This document shows positions 15,626 to 25,748 of a DNA stretch of 64,000 bases, in pieces. A program made the position numbers and the translations under genes. Every line of letters begins with the position of its first letter. Within the stretch, counting starts at the first letter, position 1. Below the pieces are notes generated by a model. It saw only the letters and a list, made by a program, of their open reading frames with translations. It had not been told where the DNA came from and ran no database searches. This DNA is from DATFQE01 sp963739085 (GTDB lineage Bacteria; Actinomycetota; Thermoleophilia; Gaiellales; Gaiellaceae). The DNA lies in contig CAVTZA010000012.1 of NCBI GenBank assembly GCA_963739085.1, forward strand, positions 62,001 to 126,000, in the 5' to 3' direction.

Positions 15626-16920
15626 ATGCGCCTTCTGGCCCGGATCCGAGCGGCGGCAGATCGCGTCGCCAGGCGCCTTGCGCTCGTCGGCGCGGATCCC
15701 CGCGACGACGAGGATCTGCGCGCTCGAAAGGCGCTGCTGGTCCTGATCTCGGTGTTGATCCTGCCCGTCGCGGCGGTGTGGGGAGCGCTGTATCTCGCCT
15801 TCGGATCGCCGGTCGGCGTGGTGCCGCTCGTGTACTTCGGCGTCCTGGTCGGCGCGATCGCCGTGTTCTCACGCACGCGCGATTTCCCCCGGCTGCTCCG
15901 GGTGGGTCAGGTCGACATCCTGCTCGCACCGACGCTGTCGATGATCCCGCTCGGCGGGTTCCTCGAATCCGGCGGCGTCGGGCTTTGGGGGATTCTCGCC
16001 CCGCTCGGAGCGCTCGTGTTCAGCGACGTCCGGTCCGCGGCCCGCTGGTACGTCGCGTACCTGGCGGTGTTCCTCGGCTCGGGGATCGCGGGCGAGGTCA
16101 TCGGCCCGATCTGGGAGCCGCTGCCCGGCTGGTTCACGAGCACGATGCTGGCGCTGAACATCGCGGTCGGCGGGACGATCGTGTTCATCCTGCTCGCGGT
16201 CTTCGCCAAGCAGCGACGCGATGCGTTGGCGGCGCTCCGGCAGGAACAGGAGAAGGCCGAGAACCTCTTGCTCAACATCCTGCCGCGCTCGATCGCCGAC
16301 AAGCTGAAGGCCCAGGCCCAGCCGATCGCGGACCAGTTCGGGTCGGCCTCGATCCTGTTCGCCGACGTGGTCGACTTCACGCCCTGGTCGGAGCGGCTCC
16401 CGCCGGCCGAGGTGGTCGGCTACCTCGATCACCTCTTCAGTCACTTCGACGAGCTCGCGGAGCGCTACGAGCTCGAGAAGATCAAGACCATCGGCGATTG
16501 CTACATGGTCGCTGCGGGCGTACCGATCCCGCGCCCCGACCATGCTCGCGCGCTCGCGCTCATGGCGCTCGACATGCTCGAGGGGATGCGCTCGCACGAC
16601 GCGGTCGCACACCTCGGCCTCGAGCTCCGGGTGGGCATCAATTCAGGCCCGGTGGTAGCCGGCGTGATCGGCCGAAAGCGGTTCCTCTACGACCTCTGGG
16701 GCGACGCCGTCAACACGGCCAGCCGTATGGAGTCCCACGGGACGCCCGGGCGGATTCAGATCACTCGCGCGACGTACGAGCTGCTCGCCGGCGAGTTCGA
16801 GTGCGAGCCGCGCGGGACGATCGCGATCAAGGGGAAGGGCGAGGTCGAGGCGTGGTACCTCGTCGGGCCAAGAGGCGACGGCGCGTCAACCGCCGGCGGC
16901 CAGGCCCGCGAGGGCCTCGG

Positions 16921-16936
<16 letters not shown>
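15626..16936 (+). CDS. membrane class III adenylate/guanylate cyclase
   Basis: The 436-residue protein has six hydrophobic helices in its first 210 residues, a coiled linker (LRQEQEKAENLLLNILPRSI) of the kind found before cyclase domains, and a class III catalytic domain. Catalytic features: metal Asp residues in ILFADVVDFTPWSERLPPAE and KTIGDCYMVAAG, purine-selecting Lys in LEKIKTIGD and Asp in YDLWGDAVNTASRM, and the transition-state Asn/Arg in the same last motif. Lys with Asp predicts ATP as substrate and cAMP as product. It is divergent from the response regulator across 213 bases. Its last 16 bases overlap the converging UvrA-like gene. Confidence 0.92.
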
Positions 16937-19305
<2,369 letters not shown>

Positions 19306-19310
19306 GCGCC

Positions 19311-19772
19311 TCAGCGCACCGCCTTCTTCACGAGCGCGACGATCTTCTTCTCCTCAGCAGCATTCAGCTCCTTGAGCGCCCAGGAGGTTGGCCACATGGC
19401 TCCCTGGTCGATGTTCGCCTCGTCGCTGAACCCGAACGTGGCGTACCTCGAGTCGAACTTCTCCGCGCTCTGAAAGAAGCAGACGATCTTGCCGTCCTTG
19501 GCGTACGCGGGCATGCCGTACCAGGTCTTCGGCGAGAGGACCGGCGCGGCGGCCGTGATGATCGCGTGGAGCCGCGTGGCCATGGCGCGATCCGTCCCCT
19601 TCATCTCGGCGACCTTCTCGAGCAGGGCCTTCTCGCCGTCCGCCTTGGCCGCCTCCGCCTTCAGCTCTTTGGCGCGCTCCTTCATCGCCGCCCGTTCCTC
19701 GGCCGTGAATCCCTTGGTCGAGCCGGTGCGCTTCGTCGTGGCGCGCTTCGTCGCGGTCTTTCTCTCAGCCAT
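19311..19772 (-). CDS. DUF1801 family protein with basic N-terminus
   Basis: The 153-residue protein has a Lys/Arg/Thr-rich N-terminal tail, a predicted helix rich in Glu and Lys (about 25-60), and a C-terminal DUF1801-like domain: PKTWYGMPAYAKDGKIVCFF and RYATFGFSDEANIDQGAMWP. DUF1801 proteins are small cytosolic proteins without an assigned reaction. ATG 19772 is chosen over the GTG one codon earlier. It is the first gene of a two-gene operon with the UvrA-like ATPase. Confidence 0.82.
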   Translation of the reverse strand: MAERKTATKRATTKRTGSTKGFTAEERAAMKERAKELKAEAAKADGEKALLEKVAEMKGTDRAMATRLHAIITAAAPVLSPKTWYGMPAYAKDGKIVCFFQSAEKFDSRYATFGFSDEANIDQGAMWPTSWALKELNAAEEKKIVALVKKAVR

Positions 19773-20013
19773 CACGAGTACCCCCTCTGGAGAGTTCCTG
19801 GATGCGGATCAAGTTCCCTGCGCGGCCATGCTAGGCGCGGCTCGGGACCCGCCGCTTCTCGATTCCTGATCGGTCTTGTCACCTGTTTCGCGACGCACGG
19901 CGGCATGCCCGCCGTCGCGCGCGTAGGTGCCGCTCGGCGGCGGTCTCCTGGTCACCGCGAGATCGTGCCACGTCGCGCCCGAGCTCAGGCGGCGGTTCTT
20001 TAGTCTCCGGCGG

Positions 20014-21522
20014 GTGGAAGCGACGGAGGAGTTGGGGCGTGGTGGGCGGCTGCGCGGCGGTGCGGCGGGGGAACTGGTCGCCGCGGCGTACGCCGCAGAG
20101 AGCGCGCAAGGCCCCCGGCTCGCGCGTGGCTTGTCGCTGGCCGACCTCGCCCATGCGGTTGCGCTGGTCGAGGGCGGTGACCTCGCGGGCGAGGACGCTC
20201 GGGCGCTTCTCCGTGGGCTGCTCGAGCTCGACGCGATCCCGGGTGAGGCGTTTCCGTGGGATCCGGCGCTTGGCGACGCCTTCAACGCGCGCGAGGCCGA
20301 GCTCGAGCGGCGTGTCGGCCGCTCTGCCGCCGGCTGGCTGAGTGCGGGCCGGCCCCGTCGCGAGGCCTTTCGCGTCGGGCTCCGCCTCACCGCCCGCGGG
20401 CGAGTTCGTGAGCTCCACGACGCCCTTGTCGACCAGGCCGCCGCGCTCTCCGCCCGTGCGCGCGAGACGAAGACCGCGCTGGCGACCGACTACACCTATC
20501 TGCAACCGGCGCAGCCGACGACCGTCGGGCACCTGTTGCTCGCCTACGCCTACCCGGCCCTTCGCGACGCCGATCGCGCCCGCAACGTGCACGCGTCGCT
20601 CGGCGCCAGTGTCGCCGGCGCCGGCGGGAGCGCGGGCTCCCGCTGGGCACTCGACCGCGGCCGGCTCGCCGAGCTTCTCGGCTGCGAGACGCTCGTCCAG
20701 CACACCAAGGATGCCGCCTGGCAGGCCGACGTCTACCTCGATCTCCTCGCGACGCTGGCGATCGCCGCGACCCACGAGTCGCAGCTCGGCCAGGACTTCG
20801 AGATCTACGCCAGCCAGGAATTCGGCCTCGTCGAGCTCGCCGACGCGCACAGCCGCGCCAGCGCACTCATGCCGCAGAAGAAAAACCCGTACGCGCTCGC
20901 AGCGATCCGCACCCAGGCTGGCCAGGCCGCCGGCGACCTCGCCGCGGCACTCGTCGCGCTGCACACCGGGTCGGCTCGTACGGACCACTTCCACCTCTTG
21001 AACGGCACGATTCCGCGCGCGCTCGACGAGGCGGTTGCCATCGCCCGCCTCACGGCGGCCGTCCTCGAGGGAATCGAGCTCCGGCCCGCCCGCTTCGCCG
21101 AAGTCACGCGCGAGAGCTTCGTGACCGCAGCCGACGTCGCCGACGTGCTCGCGCTCTCAGGTGAGCTCGACTACCGGAGCGCCCACACGGTGGTCGGCCG
21201 CGCCGTCCGCGATCTCGTCGACGCAGGCGACTCGCCGTCCAAGCTGACACCCGAGCGCCTCGCCGCCGCAGCAGAAGCCACCCTCGGCCGGCCGGTCGCG
21301 ATCGATGACGCGGTACTTCGCGACGCGCTCGACCCGGCCGCGTGCGCCGCCGCCCGCCGTCAGACCGGCTCCTCGACCGAACCGGCGATCGACGCGATGC
21401 TCGCCGACATCGAAGAAACACTCACCGCGCACGCCGCCTGGAGCCACCGCGCACAGGAGCAAGAAGCGAGCGCGGCAGCAGCACTGCGACGCCGCGCACA
21501 AGAACTCGCCGACTCGGCCTGA
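20014..21522 (+). CDS. argininosuccinate-lyase-like protein with altered active site
   Basis: The 502-residue protein belongs to the fumarase/aspartase/argininosuccinate lyase superfamily and is nearest to ArgH: LGRGGRLRGGAAGELVAAAY at the N-terminus, LQPAQPTTVGHLLLAYAYPA, and the signature loop SALMPQKKNPYALAAI. Important residues differ. The usual Thr-His before LQ reads Thr-Tyr, the usual Gly-Ser-Ser before x-Met-Pro-Gln-Lys-Lys-Asn reads Ala-Ser-Ala, and the TGRSRND loop is replaced by SAGRPRREA. It may act on another substrate or be inactive. No arginine genes are nearby. GTG 20014 is chosen because similarity begins at VEATEELGRGG; the frame upstream to 19927 lies in the promoter region. 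Confidence 0.78.
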   Translation: MEATEELGRGGRLRGGAAGELVAAAYAAESAQGPRLARGLSLADLAHAVALVEGGDLAGEDARALLRGLLELDAIPGEAFPWDPALGDAFNAREAELERRVGRSAAGWLSAGRPRREAFRVGLRLTARGRVRELHDALVDQAAALSARARETKTALATDYTYLQPAQPTTVGHLLLAYAYPALRDADRARNVHASLGASVAGAGGSAGSRWALDRGRLAELLGCETLVQHTKDAAWQADVYLDLLATLAIAATHESQLGQDFEIYASQEFGLVELADAHSRASALMPQKKNPYALAAIRTQAGQAAGDLAAALVALHTGSARTDHFHLLNGTIPRALDEAVAIARLTAAVLEGIELRPARFAEVTRESFVTAADVADVLALSGELDYRSAHTVVGRAVRDLVDAGDSPSKLTPERLAAAAEATLGRPVAIDDAVLRDALDPAACAAARRQTGSSTEPAIDAMLADIEETLTAHAAWSHRAQEQEASAAAALRRRAQELADSA

Positions 21523-21560
21523 CCGGCCAACTCGATATGCCGTTTTCCAGGCCTTTTCTA

Positions 21561-21603
21561 TGGGCGGTACTGGGCTCGAACCAGTGACCCCCGGCTTGTC
21601 GAG
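21561..21603 (-). repeat. tRNA-Val 3'-half copy 1 (putative att scar)
   Basis: Forty-three bases match the 3' half of the intact tRNA-Val at 29145, from anticodon loop to discriminator base, with one mismatch in the anticodon stem. It is in the same orientation as the tRNA. It is followed by a GAGAC...GTCTC inverted repeat at 21602-21641. The gap between the ArgH-like gene and the next gene (21523-21897) holds nothing else I can identify. Confidence 0.85.
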
Positions 21604-21897
21604 ACGGCTCAATCGTTCGCGTTCGGCTTTGGTTGAGTCTCGTCGTCGTGCTCGTCGTGATCTTCGTCCTTGGCGGCAAGCAGCTGTTGTGACCGCCGGC
21701 GCCGATGCGGCAGCCCAGCTCGTGTGCCCGGTCTAGGGCCGGTTTTCGCGGCGCACAACCGGCCAGATCTCGAGCGATCGTTCAAGCGGCTGATCGCGAC
21801 GGTCTAGCACGCTCCCGGAACGCGTGGAAGACTCGGTCGCAAGGGACGAAGAGGGAGCCGGTACGCCGCGCCAGCTCCCTCATTCGCGCGTAACGCG

Positions 21898-22164
21898 TTA
21901 GCCGCAGAAGAGAAGCTGGAGCTCCCGAACCGACGAAATCCCAAGCTCGGGGCCGAATATCTGCACCCAGAGCGCGATAGCACCCGGAGGCGGCGGGAAG
22001 TCCGTCTGACCGTTATGGGCCCACGGCCACGTGGCCGCGATTCCACTTACGATCGCTCCGTAGCACCGGTTGCTCGGGTCAGCCTCTGCCCGCGCGGTCC
22101 CTAAAGAGGCAGCGCTGGCAGCCATTGCGAGTGCGACGAGGCTTCCGGCGAAAATCTTGCGCAT
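21898..22164 (-). CDS. small secreted protein of unknown function
   Basis: An 88-residue protein with a standard signal peptide (KIFAGSLVALAMAASAASLG, cleavage near ARA) and a short mature part with two cysteines (one in NRCYGAIVSG, one at the C-terminus LLFCG) that could form a disulfide. A strong AGGAGG ribosome site precedes ATG 22164. No family is recognised. It lies inside the first small segment bounded by tRNA-Val copies. Confidence 0.72.
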   Translation of the reverse strand: MRKIFAGSLVALAMAASAASLGTARAEADPSNRCYGAIVSGIAATWPWAHNGQTDFPPPPGAIALWVQIFGPELGISSVRELQLLFCG

Positions 22165-22430
22165 GCTTTACCTCCTGGTCAGTGGAGCAATGCCGGAGGA
22201 CTAAGCCGCAGATCAGCCCACGCCAGTCTAAATCGCGTCCGACGGCAGAACAAGGCCCGCGCCCCGGCGGCGAGGGCCCACCGGGACGCGTCCGCAGTCG
22301 ACGGCCCGACGAGGGAGAACGAGCCTGCTTGGGAGGAGCCGAGAGCGACCGATTTCTTGCGCGACGGACGCGCCTCCGTTTCGGCCACTAGGCGCGCATC
22401 CCGGCGGCCGTAGGCTCGACAACGAGGCCG

Positions 22431-22616
22431 GTGGCGTTACAGCGCCGTGGCGCGTACGCGGCGTTTCGGCGCGCGATCGAGACGCGCAACCTCACCCGTG
22501 CGCTCACGGAGGCGCACGACCTTGCCTCCCCACCCCTCAACGCCTCCCGCTACGGCCATGTTTGCGGCCGCGGCTGGAATCGTGTTGTCGCCCTGGAAAG
22601 CGAAAACCCCGCCTGA
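22431..22616 (+). pseudogene. possible remnant of a small actinobacterial gene
   Basis: A 61-codon frame contains RGAYAAFRRAIETRNLTRAL, which resembles a motif (AFRRAL-x-GNL) of common actinobacterial proteins of unknown function, but the rest of that family is missing and the frame runs into the att copy. It has no good ribosome site. It may be the 5' end of a gene cut by integration. Weak evidence. Confidence 0.25.
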
Positions 22617-22622
22617 GCGGGG
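22607..22622 (-). terminator. intrinsic terminator after tRNA-Val copy 2
   Basis: A 6-bp GC stem (CCCCGC with GCGGGG, loop CTGA) is followed on the minus strand by TTTT. It sits 10 bases after the 3' end of the tRNA fragment, exactly where a tRNA gene terminator belongs, suggesting the integrated element carried a replacement tRNA 3' end with its own terminator. Confidence 0.7.
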
Positions 22623-22632
22623 CTTTCCATGG

Positions 22633-22674
22633 TGGGCGGTACTGGGCTCGAACCAGTGACCCCCAGCTTGTCGA
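22633..22674 (-). repeat. tRNA-Val 3'-half copy 2 (putative att scar)
   Basis: Forty-two bases identical to the intact tRNA-Val from anticodon loop to discriminator, in the same orientation. Unlike the intact gene it is followed by an encoded CCA (22630-22632). The 5' half of a tRNA is absent. Around it, 22165-22934 holds no convincing gene apart from the terminator, this copy, and the GTTCGC-rich repeats after it. Confidence 0.9.
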
Positions 22675-22685
22675 AACGAAGCAGA

Positions 22686-22780
22686 CGTTCGCTCGCGTTC
22701 GCTCGTGTTCGGTTATCGCTGCAAATCAGCGACTTCCGTTTCGAGCCGTTCGCTCGTGTTCGGAGTGAGCGAACGCTGAG
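22686..22780. repeat. GTTCGCTCG-type repeats beside att copy 2
   Basis: Three direct units related to CGTTCGCTCGTGTTCGG lie at 22686-22711 and 22747-22763, followed by the inverted form GAGTGAGCGAACGCTGAG. Similar units occur at the same place beside copy 3. Arm-type recombinase binding sites are a plausible explanation. Confidence 0.5.
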
Positions 22781-22934
22781 CTTGCCCACGCTGCCCACGG
22801 ATTTCGTGCGTTTTCGCGCTCTCGACTCTCGCGTAGACGAAGTGCGTGAGCCTCGTGCCGACCAGCCGCCCTCTACTCGCCGGACGGTGCTTCGATGTCG
22901 CGTCCGCAGCGCTCGCAGCGGAGGCGACGGCTAG

Positions 22935-23399
22935 CTAGTCCTCGTCCTCCCAATATTCGAGCTCGGGCCCCGGGCGAGCGAAGATGATCCGCTCGCCGGC
23001 GACGCTCCGCGCGCCGATCTTGCCGGTGTCGAGGTACTCGACGATATCCGGCGCGATCAGCGTGGAGAGCATGAGGACGCGGACGGGCGCGTCCGTGTCG
23101 TTGCGGATCTGGTGCGCGCCCTCCTTGCCGCGCGGGAACGCGACGACGTCGCCCTGGCGCAGCTGCTGCTCGCCCTCGTGCGTGCGCAGCGTCGGCTCGC
23201 CGCGGAGGACGATCGCCCATTCCTCGTTCGCGTGGTGGGTGTGAAATGGCCCCTGCTTGTTACCCGGCTCGACCTCGTACATGCTCGCGCCGATCAGCTC
23301 GGCGTCGGTGTGCGCGCCGACCCAGGCGTCCTTGAAGCGCCAGCCCTCGCGCTCTTCCGTGCGATCCCACTCGTCTGCGTTGAGATTGAAGATCTTCAT
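22935..23399 (-). CDS. cupin domain protein
   Basis: The 154-residue protein is a single cupin barrel. Motif 1 is PFHTHHANEEWAIVLRGEPT, with the metal-binding His, His and Glu; motif 2 is GDVVAFPRGKEGAHQIRND with the last His. The N-terminus MKIFNLNADEWDRTEEREG and C-terminus PGPELEYWEDED fit a family of small actinobacterial cupins of unknown activity. The metal site appears intact. It is the only clear gene in the 0.9-kb segment between tRNA-Val copies 2 and 3. Confidence 0.88.
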   Translation of the reverse strand: MKIFNLNADEWDRTEEREGWRFKDAWVGAHTDAELIGASMYEVEPGNKQGPFHTHHANEEWAIVLRGEPTLRTHEGEQQLRQGDVVAFPRGKEGAHQIRNDTDAPVRVLMLSTLIAPDIVEYLDTGKIGARSVAGERIIFARPGPELEYWEDED

Positions 23400-23526
23400 G
23401 CCGCAAGCCTAGTAGGGCGGGCCGAACGTCCACCCTGCCGGGAGGACCGGATGCCCGCAACTGCTTTCCACCCGTCTTTCCATCGCGCTCTAAGGCGCGG
23501 CGCTGAAATCCACTGAGCAAGAGAAA

Positions 23527-23546
23527 AGGCGCTGTTTGCAGCGCCT
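23527..23546 (-). terminator. intrinsic terminator after tRNA-Val copy 3
   Basis: A perfect 8-bp stem (AGGCGCTG with CAGCGCCT) with a 4-nt loop and TTTTCTC after it on the minus strand. As with copy 2, it lies just past the 3' end of the tRNA fragment. The two terminators differ in sequence, so they arrived separately. Confidence 0.75.
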
Positions 23547-23553
23547 CTCTAGG

Positions 23554-23595
23554 TGGGCGGTACTGGGCTCGAACCAGTGACCCCCAGCTTGTCGA
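23554..23595 (-). repeat. tRNA-Val 3'-half copy 3 (putative att scar)
   Basis: Forty-two bases identical to the 3' half of the intact tRNA-Val, same orientation, with only the 3' half present. It marks the far end of the largest segment (23.6-29.1 kb), whose other end is the intact tRNA. The gap 23400-23745 contains this copy, its terminator and the neighbouring repeats, and no gene I can support. Confidence 0.9.
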
Positions 23596-23606
23596 CTCTG
23601 GGCAAC

Positions 23607-23700
23607 CGTTCGCACGAGTTCGCGCGGGTTCGCTCAGGCCGCATGGTTGAGCGGAATCGACCCCGCGACCGAACGCTCGAGCGAACGCGAACGAACGCCG
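23607..23700. repeat. GTTCGC-type repeats beside att copy 3
   Basis: Direct units CGTTCGCACGAGTTCGC and GGGTTCGCTC (23607-23635) face inverted units GAACGCTCGAGCGAACGCG and ACGAACG (23671-23697). The arrangement mirrors that beside copy 2, which supports a shared recombination or regulatory function. Confidence 0.5.
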
Positions 23701-23745
23701 AACCTGCCATCCTTGCCACGCCCGAGCAGCCTTCGCTTGGTGCTT

Positions 23746-24827
23746 TCAGCGCACGTCGACGTAGGAGACCTCGATTGCGTTGTTTCCGTAGCCGAGCCGG
23801 TTCCAGGGCGGGACGTCGGGTTGCACGTTGCCGGCCGCGTCGGTTGCTCGGGCGCGAAGGGAGTGTCGGCCGATGTCGGACGCGTCCCAGACGAGCGACC
23901 AGTCCTGCCACTGGTACGGGCCCTTCGGGGGCTCGAGCTTCGCCGGGTGCCAGTCTCCCTCGCCGGTGAAGCTGACGTGGACGTCGGTGACCGGTCCGGT
24001 GCCTGACCACGCCTTTCCGCGCACGGTGTACTCGCCGGCGGCGATCGTCGCGCCGGGGGCGGGGTCGGTGATGCGGGCGCGGACGCGCATCAGGGTGACG
24101 AGCTCGTGCTCTCGATCCGGCCATTCGTAGATGTAGTGGCCGGTCTGAAACTCGCCCACGTACGGTTCGGTCAGGACGTCGATCCGCTTCAGCCATTTCA
24201 CGGAGGCGACGGCGTACCAGTGGGGCACGATCAGCCGGAACGGGGCTCCGTGGTCGGGGATCAGCGGCTGGCCGTTCATCTCGTAGGCGATCAGGATCTC
24301 TGCCGCCGGATCGGTTGCGTGGGCGAGGGCGAGCGAGCGCACGAAGCGCAAGTCGGACTGGTCGGTCTCCGCGAGCACCGGCTTGAGGTGATACGGGCCG
24401 TGGTCGGCGCCGTCGAAGCGGACCTCGACGCCGTCCGCTTGCCGGGTGTGCGTGCTCGAGCACCTCGTGCAGGAGGGCGCCCTTCCACAGGGCGGTCGAG
24501 ACCGCGAAGTCGCCCCATGGCTCGCCGACCGGCAGCGGCCGCATCTCGAGACGTCCGTTCCCGGCACATTCGAGCGTGACGGCGCGCTCGACCGCCGGCA
24601 TGGCGCGCAGGTCGTCGAGTGTGAGCTTGGTCGGGTTGTCGACCGCACCGCCGACTTCGAGCGTGCCGTCATGGGTCGGCACCGCGAAGTTGCTTCGGAC
24701 GTAGTGGAGCTCGACCGGCGTGATCTCGCCGGCAAGCGCTTCGGGCGGCGCCTCTGCGTTGAAGGGCGCAGGGTTGATCAGTCGAAGCGCGGCGCGCGAT
24801 CTGCTCGAGCTCGTCCGCTGCTGCCAT
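23746..24827 (-). pseudogene. sulfite oxidase-family molybdopterin enzyme, split by two frameshifts
   Basis: Three consecutive frames make one sulfite-oxidase-like protein of about 355 residues. Segment 1 starts at ATG 24827 (MAAADELEQIARRA). Segment 2, about 24785-24448, contains NPAPFNAEAPPEALAGEITP, then ELHYVRSNFAVPTHDG and VTLECAGNGRLEMRPLPVGE, with the molybdenum-ligand Cys. Segment 3, to 23746, has MNGQPLIPDHGAPFRLIVPH, WYAVASVKWLKRIDVL and the C-terminal dimerisation domain. Each change of frame needs one extra base. The family oxidises sulfite or related substrates using a Mo-pterin cofactor; no heme domain is present. Ribosome site and order place it last in the operon DUF4331 - Dyp peroxidase - crotonase - this gene. 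If the extra bases are sequence errors the gene is intact. Confidence 0.82.
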
Positions 24828-24867
24828 GTCTCAGTCTCCTCGCGTGGGTGGTTGGCTGCGGCCAGCG

Positions 24868-25734
24868 TCAGTAGTCGGGGTCCTGGAAGGTCGGGTCGCG
24901 GTCGTCGTTGAAGGCGCCGATGCCCTCGACGCGGTCGGGGTGCACGGCCGAGCGCCAGTGCGCCTCCATCATGATCGCGATCGCCTGCTCGATCGGTTGC
25001 CCCTCGCCCATCCGCACGGCCCGCTTCACCGACTGGACTGCCGTCGGCGAGTTGCTCGCGATCTTCGCGGCGATCCGGTGCGCAGCGTCCATCAGCTCGG
25101 CCTGCGGGTGGATCTCGTTGACCATCCCCAGGCGGTGGGCCTCTTCGGCGGTAATCGGCTCGCCGGTCATCAGCATCTGCAGTGCTTTCCCCGGCGGCAG
25201 AGCGCGCGGCAGGAAGACCGGTGAGCCGCCGCCGGCCGCGAGGCCGATCATCGCTTCGGGCTGGCCGAAGATCGCGTTCTCGGAGGCGATGATGAAGTCG
25301 GTGCTCTGGGCGATCTCGGAGCCGCCGCCGTAGGCGATCCCGTTCACAGCGGCGAAGATCGGCTTTCGCAGCTGCCGCAGCGTGTAGAGCGTGCGATCGA
25401 AGTCCTGACGCTGGCGCAGCCAGTCCTCTTTGGTCATGTCCTTGCGTTGGCGCAGGTCGCTGCCCACCGAGAACGCGCGCGTACCGGCGCCGGTGATGAC
25501 GGCGACGCGAACGGAGGGACGGACCGCGATCGTCTCGAGGATCTCGGTCAGCCGTGCGCCCATCTCGGTGGTGATCGCGTTGTCGGCGTGTGGCCGGTTC
25601 AGGGTGATCACAGCGACCTGCCCGTCGGCGGCGTAGTCGGCGAGCACGGATTCGTCGGGCTCGCCCTCGCCGGATGGCGGCGGGCCGAAGTCGAGCGCCT
25701 TCCAGCGATCGGTGCCTGTCGGGGTCGTTGCCAC
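24868..25734 (-). CDS. enoyl-CoA hydratase/isomerase family protein (crotonase)
   Basis: The product of about 288 residues has the crotonase fold: VITLNRPHADNAITTEMGAR, the first oxyanion-hole stretch in TRAFSVGSDLRQRKDM, IFAAVNGIAYGGGSEIAQST with the second oxyanion-hole Gly pair, and IFGQPEAMIGLAAGGG. The catalytic Glu usually found in this last region (xxPE) is present in QPEA. CoA-thioester hydratase, isomerase or lyase activity cannot be told apart from sequence. GTG 25734 follows a GGAAGGAG ribosome site; an earlier GTG at 25752 overlaps the peroxidase stop. It is the third gene of the island operon. Confidence 0.88.
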   Translation of the reverse strand: MATTPTGTDRWKALDFGPPPSGEGEPDESVLADYAADGQVAVITLNRPHADNAITTEMGARLTEILETIAVRPSVRVAVITGAGTRAFSVGSDLRQRKDMTKEDWLRQRQDFDRTLYTLRQLRKPIFAAVNGIAYGGGSEIAQSTDFIIASENAIFGQPEAMIGLAAGGGSPVFLPRALPPGKALQMLMTGEPITAEEAHRLGMVNEIHPQAELMDAAHRIAAKIASNSPTAVQSVKRAVRMGEGQPIEQAIAIMMEAHWRSAVHPDRVEGIGAFNDDRDPTFQDPDY

Positions 25735-25748
25735 GTCTTCTCCTTCCG

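Noticed and set aside
22179..22388. Minus-strand frame of 69 codons between att copies 1 and 2
   Set aside because: No ribosome site, no motif and composition like a random GC-rich frame.
22870..22945. Cys-x-x-Cys tail RCERCGRDIEAPSGE just after the cupin stop
   Set aside because: It could be a zinc ribbon, but it is only about 18 codons in another frame with no start; a shift into it from the cupin is not supported by known cupin ends.
21570..24680. Short frames reading GGTGLEPVTPSLS or DKLGVTGSSPVPP at several places
   Set aside because: They are translations of the tRNA-Val 3' half and its partial copies, a common source of false proteins.
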